From: CAYNSB01 sp964399625 | GTDB lineage: Bacteria; Planctomycetota; Phycisphaerae; Phycisphaerales; UBA1924 | Direction: 5' to 3' | Assembly (NCBI GenBank): GCA_964399625.1 | Contig: CAYNSB010000001.1 | Span: 48,013 to 112,012, forward strand | DNA length: 64,000 bases | Part shown: positions 44,473 through 53,250 of the stretch, piece after piece | Layout: every line of letters begins with the position of its first letter | Numbering within the stretch: position 1 is the first letter of the stretch | Made by a program: the position numbers and the translations under genes | Notes under the pieces: generated by a model | What the model was told of the DNA's origin: nothing | Databases searched by the model: none | What the model saw: the letters and a program-made list of their open reading frames with translations, nothing else

Positions 44473-45890
44473 GCGCCACCCCCGCCCTGCGGGGCCGGTG
44501 CAGCGTCCATTCTCGCCCGCGGATTCGGCGGCGCCATCCACGGCGGGACACGCTTCACCGCGACGTTCGTCGGAGCGGCCGCGGCCATCGTCGGCACGCG
44601 AACCCCAGCCAGCCCGCCCGCGATCAGCACCATCAACGGGTTCTCCATCGCGTTGAAGAGGCAGTCGATCGCGTACAAGGCGAAGCAGATCGCCAGCACC
44701 GCCGCGGGCGCCACCATCGGGTGCTTCCAAAGACGCACGTGGAACCGGCGCATGAACACCAGCACCGGCGTCGCCATCATGAAGATCAGCGCGCCCACGC
44801 CCGCGAGCCCGTTCGTGCCCAGCGCGATGATCCAGAGCCCGTCGGGCGTCACGCCCAGCTCGCCGTCGGGCCCGCGCACCGCGAACAGGAATCGTCCCTG
44901 CCCGAGCCACACATGGGGCTGGATCTCCGACCACAGCAATCGCTCGGACGCAAGACGGAACTCGAGGGACTCGGCCCGATCCGGGCTGATCGCTTTGGCC
45001 GCATCCACCAGCAATTGACCGTCCCACCCGCCGAACGTCCGCGCCGCGACGTACAGGAACGGAAGCGCGACGATCGACAGAATCGCCAGGCGCAGCGGCA
45101 CGAACCGCACGAACACGAGCGCCGCAAAGCCCACCGCCGCGAGCACCGCAGCCCCCGTCGATCGGCAACCGATCGCCACGCCCAGCACGAGCAGCGCCAG
45201 CGCCGCCATGGGGATGCCCCCGAGCCTGCGCACGCTCCGCGTCGTCCAGAGCCACAGCCCGATGATCGCCGCGGTGCACATGAACGTGCCCACCGCCAGC
45301 CCGTGCTGCATGAACACCGTGGGGCGCCATCCGCCCTCGCGCAGCGTCTGAAGAAAGCTGTGCTGGTGGAACCCGTACACGAGATTGTGGAGCTGCGGGC
45401 TCATGCGGATCTCGTACAGGCACAGCGGCACGTACAGCAGCCCGCCGATGAACAGCCCAATCGCCAGCTCGCGCAGTCCCTGCAGATCGTTGAAGTACAG
45501 GCGCCCGATGAAATACGGCACGCCCCAGGCGAGCGTGCGCGAGAACGTGTGCGACACGCCCTCGTACGGCCCCCATCCAGCGGCGACGTCCGACATGAAC
45601 GGCACGAGGCACCACGCCACCGCGGGGAGATCCGCCAGGCGCGGCCGGAAGGCGAAGACCCGCGCCCCATCGAACATCAGGATGCCCAGCAGCACGCCCA
45701 CCGGCGTCGCGCTGAACTTGCTGTAGTCGGGCAGACCCTGCACCTTGTACCCGTAGATGGGCAGGAAGAGCCACGCGACGAGGAACCCCGCGATCACCGC
45801 GCGACGCGCCGGAACGACCCCGAAAATGAGCAGCACGATCGGGATCCACCCGAAGAGCACGATCGGCACCAGCGGCGAGACGGTCGGCAT
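44469..45890 (-). CDS. O-antigen ligase/polymerase-like membrane protein
   Basis: A 473-residue polytopic protein with about twelve hydrophobic helices and a long outer loop in the C-terminal half, containing E-x-R-L-A-S-E-R-L-L-W and G-Q-G-R-F-L-F. This fits the Wzy_C family of O-antigen ligases and Wzy polymerases, which have little sequence conservation otherwise. R-S-T-G-A in a mid-helix matches the conserved Arg-Ser/Thr seen in these proteins. As the only polymerase candidate in the locus it likely joins repeat units outside the inner membrane. It is 9 nt from the upstream GT4 and coupled to the GT2 downstream. Confidence 0.82.
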   Translation of the reverse strand: MPTVSPLVPIVLFGWIPIVLLIFGVVPARRAVIAGFLVAWLFLPIYGYKVQGLPDYSKFSATPVGVLLGILMFDGARVFAFRPRLADLPAVAWCLVPFMSDVAAGWGPYEGVSHTFSRTLAWGVPYFIGRLYFNDLQGLRELAIGLFIGGLLYVPLCLYEIRMSPQLHNLVYGFHQHSFLQTLREGGWRPTVFMQHGLAVGTFMCTAAIIGLWLWTTRSVRRLGGIPMAALALLVLGVAIGCRSTGAAVLAAVGFAALVFVRFVPLRLAILSIVALPFLYVAARTFGGWDGQLLVDAAKAISPDRAESLEFRLASERLLWSEIQPHVWLGQGRFLFAVRGPDGELGVTPDGLWIIALGTNGLAGVGALIFMMATPVLVFMRRFHVRLWKHPMVAPAAVLAICFALYAIDCLFNAMENPLMVLIAGGLAGVRVPTMAAAAPTNVAVKRVPPWMAPPNPRARMDAAPAPQGGGGA

Positions 45891-45899
45891 GGATGCGCC

Positions 45900-47009
45900 T
45901 CAGACCGGCACGGGAGTGCCCGCGCCGATCGCGGCGAGGATCTCCCCCTCGAACTGCTCGACGCTCCGGGCCCAGGCGCACGCCTCGGCCGCGCCCCGCG
46001 CCGCCGCGGAACGCCTCGACCACTCCTCCTCGTCCATCCGCGCGAAGCGCACGATCGCCTCGCCCATCGCCGCCGGATCGTCGATGTTCTCGAGCATCCC
46101 GCCGCCCTTGGGCAGCACGTCGGGCGCCACGCCCGTCCGCGTGCCAATCACCGGCGTGCGGCAGGCCATCGCCTCCAGCACCGGCAGCCCGAATCCCTCG
46201 CAGCGGCTCGTGAAGAGCCACGCGTCGCACGACGAGTACAGCTCGCGGATGCGCTCGTGGGAGGGCGTGCGCGAGAAGCCCCCGTCCAGCGCACGCAGCT
46301 GCGCACGCGACGGGCGATCGACGCCGAACGCCAGGAATCGCAGCTCGGGCACGGAGCGGCGCGCCAGCGCCACGGCCTCGAACCCGATCTCGGACGCCTT
46401 GAACTCCATGCACGAGTACATCATCCCCACCGTGGGGCGCTGCTGCTTGGTCCGCGCCGGCGCGTTGAACGCCTCCACGTCCACGCCGTTGGGCACCACC
46501 GCGATGGGATCGCGGATCCCGCGCGCCGCGATCGCGTCCGCGATCCAGCGGGCCACCGCGACCTTGCGCATGGGCAGGCGCATCGTCTCGAGCACGCGCT
46601 GGCGCATCTCCCGGTCCTCGGGCGCGTAGAACACCACCTCGTCGTGCTGCAGGAAGTAGAGCTTCGCGCCCTTCCGCGCCGACAGACGCGCCACGCCCGG
46701 CGCCGTCTCCCACCACGTCGCGATCACCGCGTCCGCGTCGGGCAGATCCTCGTCGCGCACGTCGCGGAACCGCTCGAGCACCCGGTGCGGCAGGTCCAGC
46801 CCATCGAAGTGAGAGCCCTGCGCGTGCTCGGCGTGGGGCAGGCGACCACGCAGCACCCCCCTCGCATAGTCCTTGAGCCCGGGGCGGTAGGGCGGGAACG
46901 AGACGATGGACACCTCGTGCCCCCGACGGCGCAACGCCTGCGCGTAGATCGCGAGGACGCGGATCCCCCCGGAGCGTCCGGCGAAGGGCAGCACCATCGT
47001 GATCCGCAT
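45900..47009 (-). CDS. Family 4 glycosyltransferase
   Basis: A 369-residue GT-B enzyme that heads the 47.0-31.1 kb operon. The N-terminus M-V-L-P-F-A-G-R-S-G-G-I-R-V is the usual glycine-rich acceptor-domain loop. V-V-P-N-G-V-D-V-E-A-F and C-E-G-F-G-L-P-V-L-E-A-M-A belong to the donor domain, with the catalytic Glu. No membrane helix. Only 90 nt separate it from the stop of the beta-helix gene upstream, and a 12-bp hairpin lies in that gap. Confidence 0.9.
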   Translation of the reverse strand: MRITMVLPFAGRSGGIRVLAIYAQALRRRGHEVSIVSFPPYRPGLKDYARGVLRGRLPHAEHAQGSHFDGLDLPHRVLERFRDVRDEDLPDADAVIATWWETAPGVARLSARKGAKLYFLQHDEVVFYAPEDREMRQRVLETMRLPMRKVAVARWIADAIAARGIRDPIAVVPNGVDVEAFNAPARTKQQRPTVGMMYSCMEFKASEIGFEAVALARRSVPELRFLAFGVDRPSRAQLRALDGGFSRTPSHERIRELYSSCDAWLFTSRCEGFGLPVLEAMACRTPVIGTRTGVAPDVLPKGGGMLENIDDPAAMGEAIVRFARMDEEEWSRRSAAARGAAEACAWARSVEQFEGEILAAIGAGTPVPV

Positions 47010-47036
47010 GCGACCCGTCTCCGTCCGACCAACACA

Positions 47037-47064
47037 GCGGCGACGGTCACAAGACCGCCGCCGC
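47037..47064 (-). terminator. Hairpin between the beta-helix gene and the glycosyltransferase operon
   Basis: GCGGCGACGGTC and GACCGCCGCCGC form a 12-bp stem with a single mismatch and an ACAA loop. In the minus-strand reading direction it is followed by TGTGTTGG. It lies 36 nt after the beta-helix stop and 27 nt before the GT4 start. It may terminate the beta-helix transcript or attenuate read-through into the glycan operon. Confidence 0.5.
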
Positions 47065-47099
47065 TTGAGTTCGATTCTTGGCTCACCCGGCGCCCGAGA

Positions 47100-49946
47100 T
47101 TATCGACCAAACGCCGCACGAAGGTAAGCGTTCACCGCCGGGGCCGCCAGTTCAGGACGCCAGTTCTGGCGGGACTGCTTGCGGCACAGGTCCATGTAGG
47201 TCTGCGAGGGCACAACCCCCGCGGCGGGCGTGGCCGCACCCGAGATCGTGCTCAGGTAGTTGCTCATCGTCGCCTGGGCCGCGTTGGGATACGCGATGTC
47301 CTCGGTCTTGGACGTCGTGTCGCCGCTCATCTGGTTCCAGCCCGCCACGCTCGTGCTCGACCCCGGGATCCACACGTACGAGTTGGTCCCGATCGTGGAG
47401 TACATGCGGTTGCCGCTCGTGGTGATCATGGAGATGGGCCACGTCGGCGCGTCGAGCACCAGGATCGACGCCGTCTTGTGCTGCTGGAGCTCGTTGTTGC
47501 GGACCGTCACCGGGCCCAGCGGCGTGCCGCTGAGCAGGATGGTGTAGTTACCCCAGGCCGGCGGGTTCGCGTTGGTCCAGTTGTAGACGATATTGTTCTC
47601 CAGGCGCGCACCCTTCACGTCGCCCGTGGTCACCGCGATCGCACGGTGGTCCGTGCCGTCGGTGCCGTTGATCACCATGTTGTTCGTGAGCACCGCCATC
47701 TGGGCCTTCTGGATGAGGAAGCCCATGCCCAGCGGCTGACCGTTGGAGTTGTCTCGCGACTCGATCACCACGTTCCGATCGAACGTGCCCGTCGAGTACG
47801 TCTGGGCGTACGACACGCCCAGCGAGAACCCGATGCACCCGCGGATCGTCAGGTTGTTCTCGATCTGACCGCCCGAGCGCGTCATCAGGTTGCAACGACC
47901 GGCGTTGCGCGCCACGTTGCCGCGCACGATGTTGTTGCCGCCGTTGTCCTCGTGCATGTACAGGTTCTGCGAGAGGTACTTGCCCGCGTTCAGCAGCGCG
48001 TCGGAGGTCTCGGCGAAGTTCTCCTCCATGAGCAGCTGGTCGAACTTCTCCATGTAGAAGTTCGCGGCGCCGTTGTTGGGATCGACGCGGATCGCGTCCA
48101 GAAGCACGTTGCGCCGGACGCGCGTGTTCGTGCGGTTGTTGATCCAACCCTGGATGTACAGGTTCGTCGTGTACCCCTCGATGAGGCAGTCCTCGATGAG
48201 GAAGTCGGTGCCCTGGCACACGATCGACACGCCCGACGGGCCGCCGCCCATCGCCGGGTCGCCGTTCCACTTCGTCTCCTTGAAGTGCAGCCCCGTGATC
48301 GAGATGTGGTCCACCGGCGAGGAGCCGACAAGGCTCCAGCCCGTCTGCATCGACGTGAGAATCGTCGGACGATCGCCCGCGCCGTACGCGCCGAGCACCG
48401 TCGGCTCGTTGATCGAGCGTCCGCTCGTCGACCAGGTCATCGTTTCCGTGAACGTGTCACCCCGCTTGAGCAGGATCCAGTCGGGGTACCCGTTGCGCAG
48501 GAGCGACATGCCCGCGGCGATGGTCCGCTTGGGCGCCGTCTCGGAGAGCCCATTGTTCGCATCGTTGCCCGAGCTCGAGCTCACGTAGATGATGCGCGAG
48601 TCGTTGCTGGGCGTGAAGACGGTCCAGCCGAACTGATCGATGGGCAGGCCCGGGATCATCGTGCCGCCGCCCCAGGGGCCCTGCGGAACGGTGCCGTTCG
48701 TGCCACCCGTGGTACCACCTGTGCCACCAGCACCACCGCCAGTACCGCCACCGGTGCCACCGCCCGTGCCGCCAGTACCGCCACCGGTGCCACCACCCGT
48801 GCCGCCAGTACCACCACCGGTACCGCCGCCCGTGCCACCCGTACCACCACCGGTACCGCCCGTGCCGCCGGTCGTGCCGCCACCCGTACCGCCGGTGGTC
48901 CCGCCACCGGTGCCGCCCGTGCCGCCTGACGCGGTCACCGTGACGCTCACCCAGGGCGTCGTCGCGGAGGGGCCTGCGCTGTTGATCGAGCTGACGCGAT
49001 ACGCGTACGTGCCCGCGCCCGTGGCATCGACGTACGCCACGGCGTTCTGTGCGAGCGTCTTGGGCCCGCCCGTGAACGCCGGGTTGCGCTCGAGCACGAA
49101 GCCCGTCTCATTGTTCGACGTGTCGGTCCAACCGATCACCGCCTTGTCCACCATGTTCGTCGCGGTGAGCCCCGTCGGCGCCGAGGGCGCTGTGCTCGTG
49201 CCGCCGTTCCAATCCGCGAGACGAGCCAGCGCGTAGTTGGAGATCCGCGACGTGCCCGCGGCGTTGCCCGCGACCACGTTGTATCGGATCCAGCCCGTCA
49301 CGCCCGGCGTGTCGGTGTACGTCGTCTGATTCGCGGGAACGCGGGCCGTGACCTTGTTCCCCCAGCGCCCGTTGGCGCTCATCGTCTCGCGGGAGACCTC
49401 GAAGTACTCCTCGTCCGCGGACTTGTCGGCCCAGGTCAGCTCGACCGACGGACCCTTGTTCGTTGCAAGGAGCGAGTACGGCGCTTCCGGACGCTGGACC
49501 GTGATGAGTCCGAGTTGCGGCGTCGTGAGGGCCGCGGTGTTGGGCGACCCCGTGCCATTGGTCGCCACGACCGTCCGATCACCCGTGTGGGCGGTGCGAA
49601 CGCCCTTCACGCGCACCGACGGAGCATCGGCCGCGGTCGCGATCCCCGCGTCGTTGAACGCGATCACGCGATATTGGAACTTGCCCGAGCCGGGCGTATC
49701 CGTAAAGGAGGTCACATCGGCGCCGACGGCCTTGGGCCATCCCTTGCCGCCGGGCAGACGCTCGATGCGGAATCCCGACTCGTTGTCGGAGTTGTCGGAC
49801 CACGTGAGAACGACCGACCCGTCCGCGGCCGTGGCGACGGCGTCCGACGCCGGCACCGGGGCCTTTGCGGGCGGGAGCCCGCGCGCCTCGCCGGCAATCG
49901 CGGAAAGGATCAGAGCGCACGCCAAGGGAGCAATGGGAGTCTTCAT
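47100..49946 (-). CDS. Exported FnIII-linker-parallel beta-helix protein
   Basis: A 948-residue predicted surface or secreted protein. The signal peptide spans about residues 1-22. Three fibronectin type III domains (roughly 30-115, 150-235, 245-335) each show the V-x-L-T-W-x-D / Y-R-V core pattern. A Gly/Thr repeat linker spans about 340-418. The remainder is a right-handed parallel beta-helix with many N-N-I/N-x-V turns and D-G/N-G steps. Such helices occur in polysaccharide lyases, epimerases and hydrolases; no catalytic triad can be assigned by eye. It precedes the glycan operon in the same orientation. The helical part is paralogous to the next gene. Confidence 0.85.
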   Translation of the reverse strand: MKTPIAPLACALILSAIAGEARGLPPAKAPVPASDAVATAADGSVVLTWSDNSDNESGFRIERLPGGKGWPKAVGADVTSFTDTPGSGKFQYRVIAFNDAGIATAADAPSVRVKGVRTAHTGDRTVVATNGTGSPNTAALTTPQLGLITVQRPEAPYSLLATNKGPSVELTWADKSADEEYFEVSRETMSANGRWGNKVTARVPANQTTYTDTPGVTGWIRYNVVAGNAAGTSRISNYALARLADWNGGTSTAPSAPTGLTATNMVDKAVIGWTDTSNNETGFVLERNPAFTGGPKTLAQNAVAYVDATGAGTYAYRVSSINSAGPSATTPWVSVTVTASGGTGGTGGGTTGGTGGGTTGGTGGTGGGTGGTGGGTGGGTGGTGGGTGGGTGGTGGGTGGGTGGGAGGTGGTTGGTNGTVPQGPWGGGTMIPGLPIDQFGWTVFTPSNDSRIIYVSSSSGNDANNGLSETAPKRTIAAGMSLLRNGYPDWILLKRGDTFTETMTWSTSGRSINEPTVLGAYGAGDRPTILTSMQTGWSLVGSSPVDHISITGLHFKETKWNGDPAMGGGPSGVSIVCQGTDFLIEDCLIEGYTTNLYIQGWINNRTNTRVRRNVLLDAIRVDPNNGAANFYMEKFDQLLMEENFAETSDALLNAGKYLSQNLYMHEDNGGNNIVRGNVARNAGRCNLMTRSGGQIENNLTIRGCIGFSLGVSYAQTYSTGTFDRNVVIESRDNSNGQPLGMGFLIQKAQMAVLTNNMVINGTDGTDHRAIAVTTGDVKGARLENNIVYNWTNANPPAWGNYTILLSGTPLGPVTVRNNELQQHKTASILVLDAPTWPISMITTSGNRMYSTIGTNSYVWIPGSSTSVAGWNQMSGDTTSKTEDIAYPNAAQATMSNYLSTISGAATPAAGVVPSQTYMDLCRKQSRQNWRPELAAPAVNAYLRAAFGR
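48700..48928 (-). repeat. Gly/Thr-encoding trinucleotide-rich repeat tract
   Basis: About 230 nt of degenerate tandem units of the ACCGCC/GTGCCG type encode the linker of the beta-helix protein, mostly G-G-T-G-G-G units. Codon choice varies within the tract, so the protein repeat is better kept than the DNA repeat. Such tracts are prone to length change by slippage and could vary between strains. Confidence 0.8.
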
Positions 49947-50177
49947 GCCGCACCCATCGACGAGGAAGGGTAGCGCCTCGATGACTTGAGCCCCAGGCAC
50001 GAAGAGCGGGCGTCCACGCCTCCGGTCGCACCGGCGCGCGTCCAACCTTCCGCGAGCCTTTCCCACTCGGATCGAGCGCGTCATGTCGCCGGACTGCCTC
50101 GACCGCTACGAATTTGCGGCTGATTTTCCGGCCGTCCTTGACAGCGGTTCGCGGATATCCGGACGCGTCGAGCCCGT

Positions 50178-51995
50178 TCAGGGGCACCCGTTGCGGAACG
50201 CCGTGAGCCACGCGGAGTAATCGGCCGCGCTCAGCAAGCCGTCGCGGTTCACGTCCCCCGCCCAGTCGCCTCGGGCGATCATGTCCCGGAGCAGGTCGGA
50301 GTCCGCCGCGCTGGTCACGCCGTTGCGATCCACGTCCGCGATGCACGCCGGGGTGCCGATCGCGAAGCCTGCCCGGATGAAGGCGTTCGCGGCGTACGCG
50401 GTGAACTCGGGCTTCCAGCTCGCCTTGGACTGCGTGCGTGCGGCCGCGATGAACGCGTCCGTGCTGGCGGCGTTGCCCATCGACGACATGTACGTCGCGA
50501 CGGAACGGTCGGGGTCCACGTAGCTCAGCGGGTTGAGGGTCATGCCCACGTCGCCGAACATCTGCTGCCACTGGGTAGGCGTGGTGCTGATCGTGCCCGG
50601 ACCGAACCACCACTGGTTGGGCCGCGTCGAGTAGTACTTGTTCGCGGCGAACGAGAAGTGCCAGTTGGGATAGGTGCCGCCGGTGAGCGAGATGAGCAGC
50701 GCGTTGCCCAGCTGCTGCACCTGGTTGTTGCGCACGGTGATGATGCCCGAGGGCGTCCCATCGACGTGCACCGTCTCCACGCCCCAGGCGGGCTGGGTCA
50801 GGCCCATCCAGCGCCAGACGATGTTGCCATCGAGCGTGAGGTTCGCCACCGAGCCGTCCACGTTGAACGCCTCGGGGTGCGTGCCGCCCGTGTTCTGGCT
50901 GATGATGTTGTTCTCGACGCTCAGCCCGTCGCTCTTGAAGATGTACATCCCGACGCCGAGCGACTGTCCGTTCTGGTTGTCGCGCGAGCCGTAGATGACG
51001 TTGTTGCGCACGATGCCCGAGGTGTAGGTCTGGGCGTAGTAGATGCCCAGGTTGATGCCGATGGCGCCGGAAATCGACAGGTTGTCCTCAACGAGTCCAC
51101 CGCAGCGGATGTTGTAGTTCGAGCGTCCGCCGTTGTTCGCGATGTTCCCGCGGACGACCACGTCCAGCGGAGGGTTGTCCTCGTGCAGGTAAATGTTGTG
51201 CGAGACGAACGCGCCGCGCGCCTCGCTCGCCATCGAGTGCTCCATCAGGTTCTCTTCCACGAGCACGCCGTCGAACTCGTCCATGAAGATGTTCGTCGCC
51301 CCGGCGTTGGGATCGAGCTTCACCGGATCGATCATGATGTTCCGCCGGATCTTGGTGTTGGAGCGCACCGTTGGGTAGCCCTGGATGAGGATGCTGTTGG
51401 CGAAGTTCTCGAAGCGGCAATCCTCGATCAGCAGGTCCGTGCCCGGGCGGATGCATCCCACGCCCGAGGGATACTCGGCGCTGCTCCCGCGCCACTTGTG
51501 GGCGATGAAGTGCAGCCCCACGATCGCGACATGGTCCAGGGCGTCGGGCCCCCAGATCGACACGCCGCTGCTGCACCCGGTCAGCAGCAGCGGGCGATTG
51601 CCCGTGCCGTAGGACGTGATGACCACGGGCTCGGTCTCGGACCTCCCGGACGCGAAGATGCCCTCGATGTTGTCATGGAAGACATCGCCCGACTTGAGCA
51701 TGAGCCAATCGGGAAAGCCGTTGCGGAGCAGCTTGAGCCCCTCGCCGATCGTGGCCTTGGGCGTGCTCGGGCTGAGGCCGGAGTTCGCGTCGTTGCCCAT
51801 GGAGGCGCTGACGTAAATGAGCCGCGAGTCGGGGCTGGGCGAGAGGGGCGTGAACGTGCCCGAGCCGCCCGAGGTGCCGCCCCCGGCGCCTCCGCCGGTG
51901 CCCGCGCCCGACGGGGACACGCCGCCGGCAAGAACGCTCGCGATGGCGAGCAGCGAAAGAGCCACGCCCAGTCCGAAATCTCGGATCGATCGCAT
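50178..51995 (-). CDS. Exported parallel beta-helix protein with C-terminal dockerin-like pair
   Basis: A 605-residue predicted secreted protein. The signal peptide spans about residues 1-25, followed by a short Gly/Ser-rich spacer. The right-handed beta-helix starts at S-R-L-I-Y-V-S-A-S-M-G-N-D-A-N-S-G-L, closely similar to the helix of the preceding FnIII protein. The C-terminal 50 residues hold two Ca-binding loops, D-V-D-R-N-G-V and D-V-N-R-D-G-L-L-S-A-A-D, of dockerin type I form, a frequent end module in planctomycetes. A GGAGGGA site precedes the ATG. Possible polysaccharide lyase or glycan-binding protein; cargo of the dockerin unknown. Confidence 0.85.
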   Translation of the reverse strand: MRSIRDFGLGVALSLLAIASVLAGGVSPSGAGTGGGAGGGTSGGSGTFTPLSPSPDSRLIYVSASMGNDANSGLSPSTPKATIGEGLKLLRNGFPDWLMLKSGDVFHDNIEGIFASGRSETEPVVITSYGTGNRPLLLTGCSSGVSIWGPDALDHVAIVGLHFIAHKWRGSSAEYPSGVGCIRPGTDLLIEDCRFENFANSILIQGYPTVRSNTKIRRNIMIDPVKLDPNAGATNIFMDEFDGVLVEENLMEHSMASEARGAFVSHNIYLHEDNPPLDVVVRGNIANNGGRSNYNIRCGGLVEDNLSISGAIGINLGIYYAQTYTSGIVRNNVIYGSRDNQNGQSLGVGMYIFKSDGLSVENNIISQNTGGTHPEAFNVDGSVANLTLDGNIVWRWMGLTQPAWGVETVHVDGTPSGIITVRNNQVQQLGNALLISLTGGTYPNWHFSFAANKYYSTRPNQWWFGPGTISTTPTQWQQMFGDVGMTLNPLSYVDPDRSVATYMSSMGNAASTDAFIAAARTQSKASWKPEFTAYAANAFIRAGFAIGTPACIADVDRNGVTSAADSDLLRDMIARGDWAGDVNRDGLLSAADYSAWLTAFRNGCP

Positions 51996-52517
51996 CGTGC
52001 TTCCCTCCGCAACGGCCACATCCCAGCGGCCGCCGACATGTCATGGATGGTGACCCGACACGCTCCCCCGGCACGCGCCGAGCTGGAGTCGTGTTCGACC
52101 GTCACCCCGCGGCGGTGGCCAGCGCCCTCGCCGTACCCCGCCCCGAGTTCGCTCAACACGGGCGTTGGACCCGTGCACCGGACCACCCGCAGGCGGTCCC
52201 GCATTCAGCGCACTCGTGCGCCGGAATGCTCGCCGGAGTGCGGTTCGTCGCGTGAGCCCGACGTGTCGGGGACGCGATCGGCCGCGATTGCTCGCCGGCG
52301 ATCAGGGCGGGAGTGTACAGACCACGCCGCTCGATGCAAGTGAGAGTTCGGACTTTGGGGCACATGCCTCGTTAGCGGGGGCTTGCGCGCTTCCGATGAT
52401 CTCCCGAACATCGCGTGACGCGATCGTGCCCCGTTGTTCGCACGAATCGTCGCTGCGGTTTTGCAAATTCCGTGAATGAGCGCCAAACGTGCGCACGAGC
52501 GAGGCGCGCGGCACGGC
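51996..52517. other. 522-nt spacer without a supported gene
   Basis: This region lies between the dockerin beta-helix gene and the stop of the zinc-ribbon gene. Open frames here are short and have no recognisable domain or ribosome site. It must contain the promoter of the beta-helix gene, but no good -35/-10 pair was found. An AT-richer patch lies at about 52440-52475, and a small inverted repeat (ATCGCGT/ACGCGAT) near 52411-52425 is noted. Confidence 0.5.
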
Positions 52518-53174
52518 TCATTCCGTGCCGCCGTAACTCCCGCGTTCGCGTCGCTCGACCTCTCGACGCATTTCGTCGATCTTGCGGCGCTCCTGCGCCA
52601 ATCGCTCCAGTTGAATGCGCTTAGCCCGCTCAAGCCCGCCGGCGATGATGAAGTCCATGATGGCGTTGAGCTGCCCGCGGTGGAGCCACACGCCGTGGTT
52701 TCGACACACGCTGAGGATGACCCCCGAGGCCTGCGCAAACACATGCTTGTTCATGAGTTGGGCGCACGTCGGGCAATTGAGGTAGTGGTGCGCCGAGGCG
52801 GGCGGCTCAGCGCCTGGAATCACCATGCCCCGTGCGGCGGTGCGGGCGTCGGCATCAGCCGCGATCGCATCGAGCGTGAGCGGGGACATCCAAAGCCCGC
52901 CGCACGACAGGCATTGCGAGCACGGAAAGCGCCCGATCGAGATTCGCGAGAGCGGCAGATCGCACTCCGGGCATGCCCTCTGCGTCGGCTCGCCGATCGA
53001 TACCCGCTCGGTGGCGGCGCCGCAATGCGGGCAGAACTTGGACCCCGCGAACATCATCTGCCTGCAGTGCGAGCAGGCGACGGTCTGCAGCACGCTGTGG
53101 CAGAACTCGCACGCGATCGACGCGGGAGAGACCGCCGCACCGCAGGAAGGGCATCGCCAGGTTCCCGCATCCAT
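52518..53174 (-). CDS. Multi-zinc-ribbon protein (zf-TFIIB-like)
   Basis: The 218-residue cytoplasmic protein has four Cys pairs in the first 60 residues: C-P-S-C, C-E-F-C, C-S-H-C and C-P-H-C. A C-P-E-C-D ... C-x-x-C-G-G-L-W-M segment typical of TFIIB-type zinc fingers follows. A C-P-T-C ... C-x-x-H-G-V-W-L-H motif matches the same family, and the last ~40 residues form a charged coiled coil. Its molecular role is unknown; nucleic-acid or protein binding is likely. A TATACT element 7 nt before the ATG and the absence of a ribosome site suggest leaderless expression. Confidence 0.78.
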   Translation of the reverse strand: MDAGTWRCPSCGAAVSPASIACEFCHSVLQTVACSHCRQMMFAGSKFCPHCGAATERVSIGEPTQRACPECDLPLSRISIGRFPCSQCLSCGGLWMSPLTLDAIAADADARTAARGMVIPGAEPPASAHHYLNCPTCAQLMNKHVFAQASGVILSVCRNHGVWLHRGQLNAIMDFIIAGGLERAKRIQLERLAQERRKIDEMRREVERRERGSYGGTE

Positions 53175-53181
53175 GCGCGGC

Positions 53182-53187
53182 AGTATA
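53182..53187 (-). promoter_or_regulatory. -10 element suggesting a leaderless transcript (zinc-ribbon gene)
   Basis: On the minus strand TATACT ends 7 nt before the ATG at 53174, so transcription would begin at or next to the start codon. No Shine-Dalgarno sequence is present. A -35 match is weak. Confidence 0.4.
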
Positions 53188-53236
53188 CAGAACAACGGCC
53201 AAATCCGGGCCCGATTCTGCGTCGATGGCGGTGCGC

Positions 53237-53242
53237 CATAAT
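53237..53242 (+). promoter_or_regulatory. -10 element suggesting a leaderless transcript (GNAT gene)
   Basis: CATAAT lies 8 nt before the ATG at 53251, in the 76-nt divergent spacer shared with the zinc-ribbon gene. There is no Shine-Dalgarno sequence. The distance places the predicted start point at the ATG. Confidence 0.35.
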
Positions 53243-53250
53243 CACGCGTC

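Noticed and set aside
48700..48928. CRISPR-like array
   Set aside because: The repeats are short, degenerate, lack spacers and are in frame within an exported protein, encoding a Gly/Thr linker.
44286..48929. A 1547-codon plus-strand open frame across the polymerase, GT4 and beta-helix genes
   Set aside because: It is antisense to three well-supported genes, crosses their boundaries and has low-complexity Arg/His-rich sequence with a Pro/Thr tail from the linker repeat.
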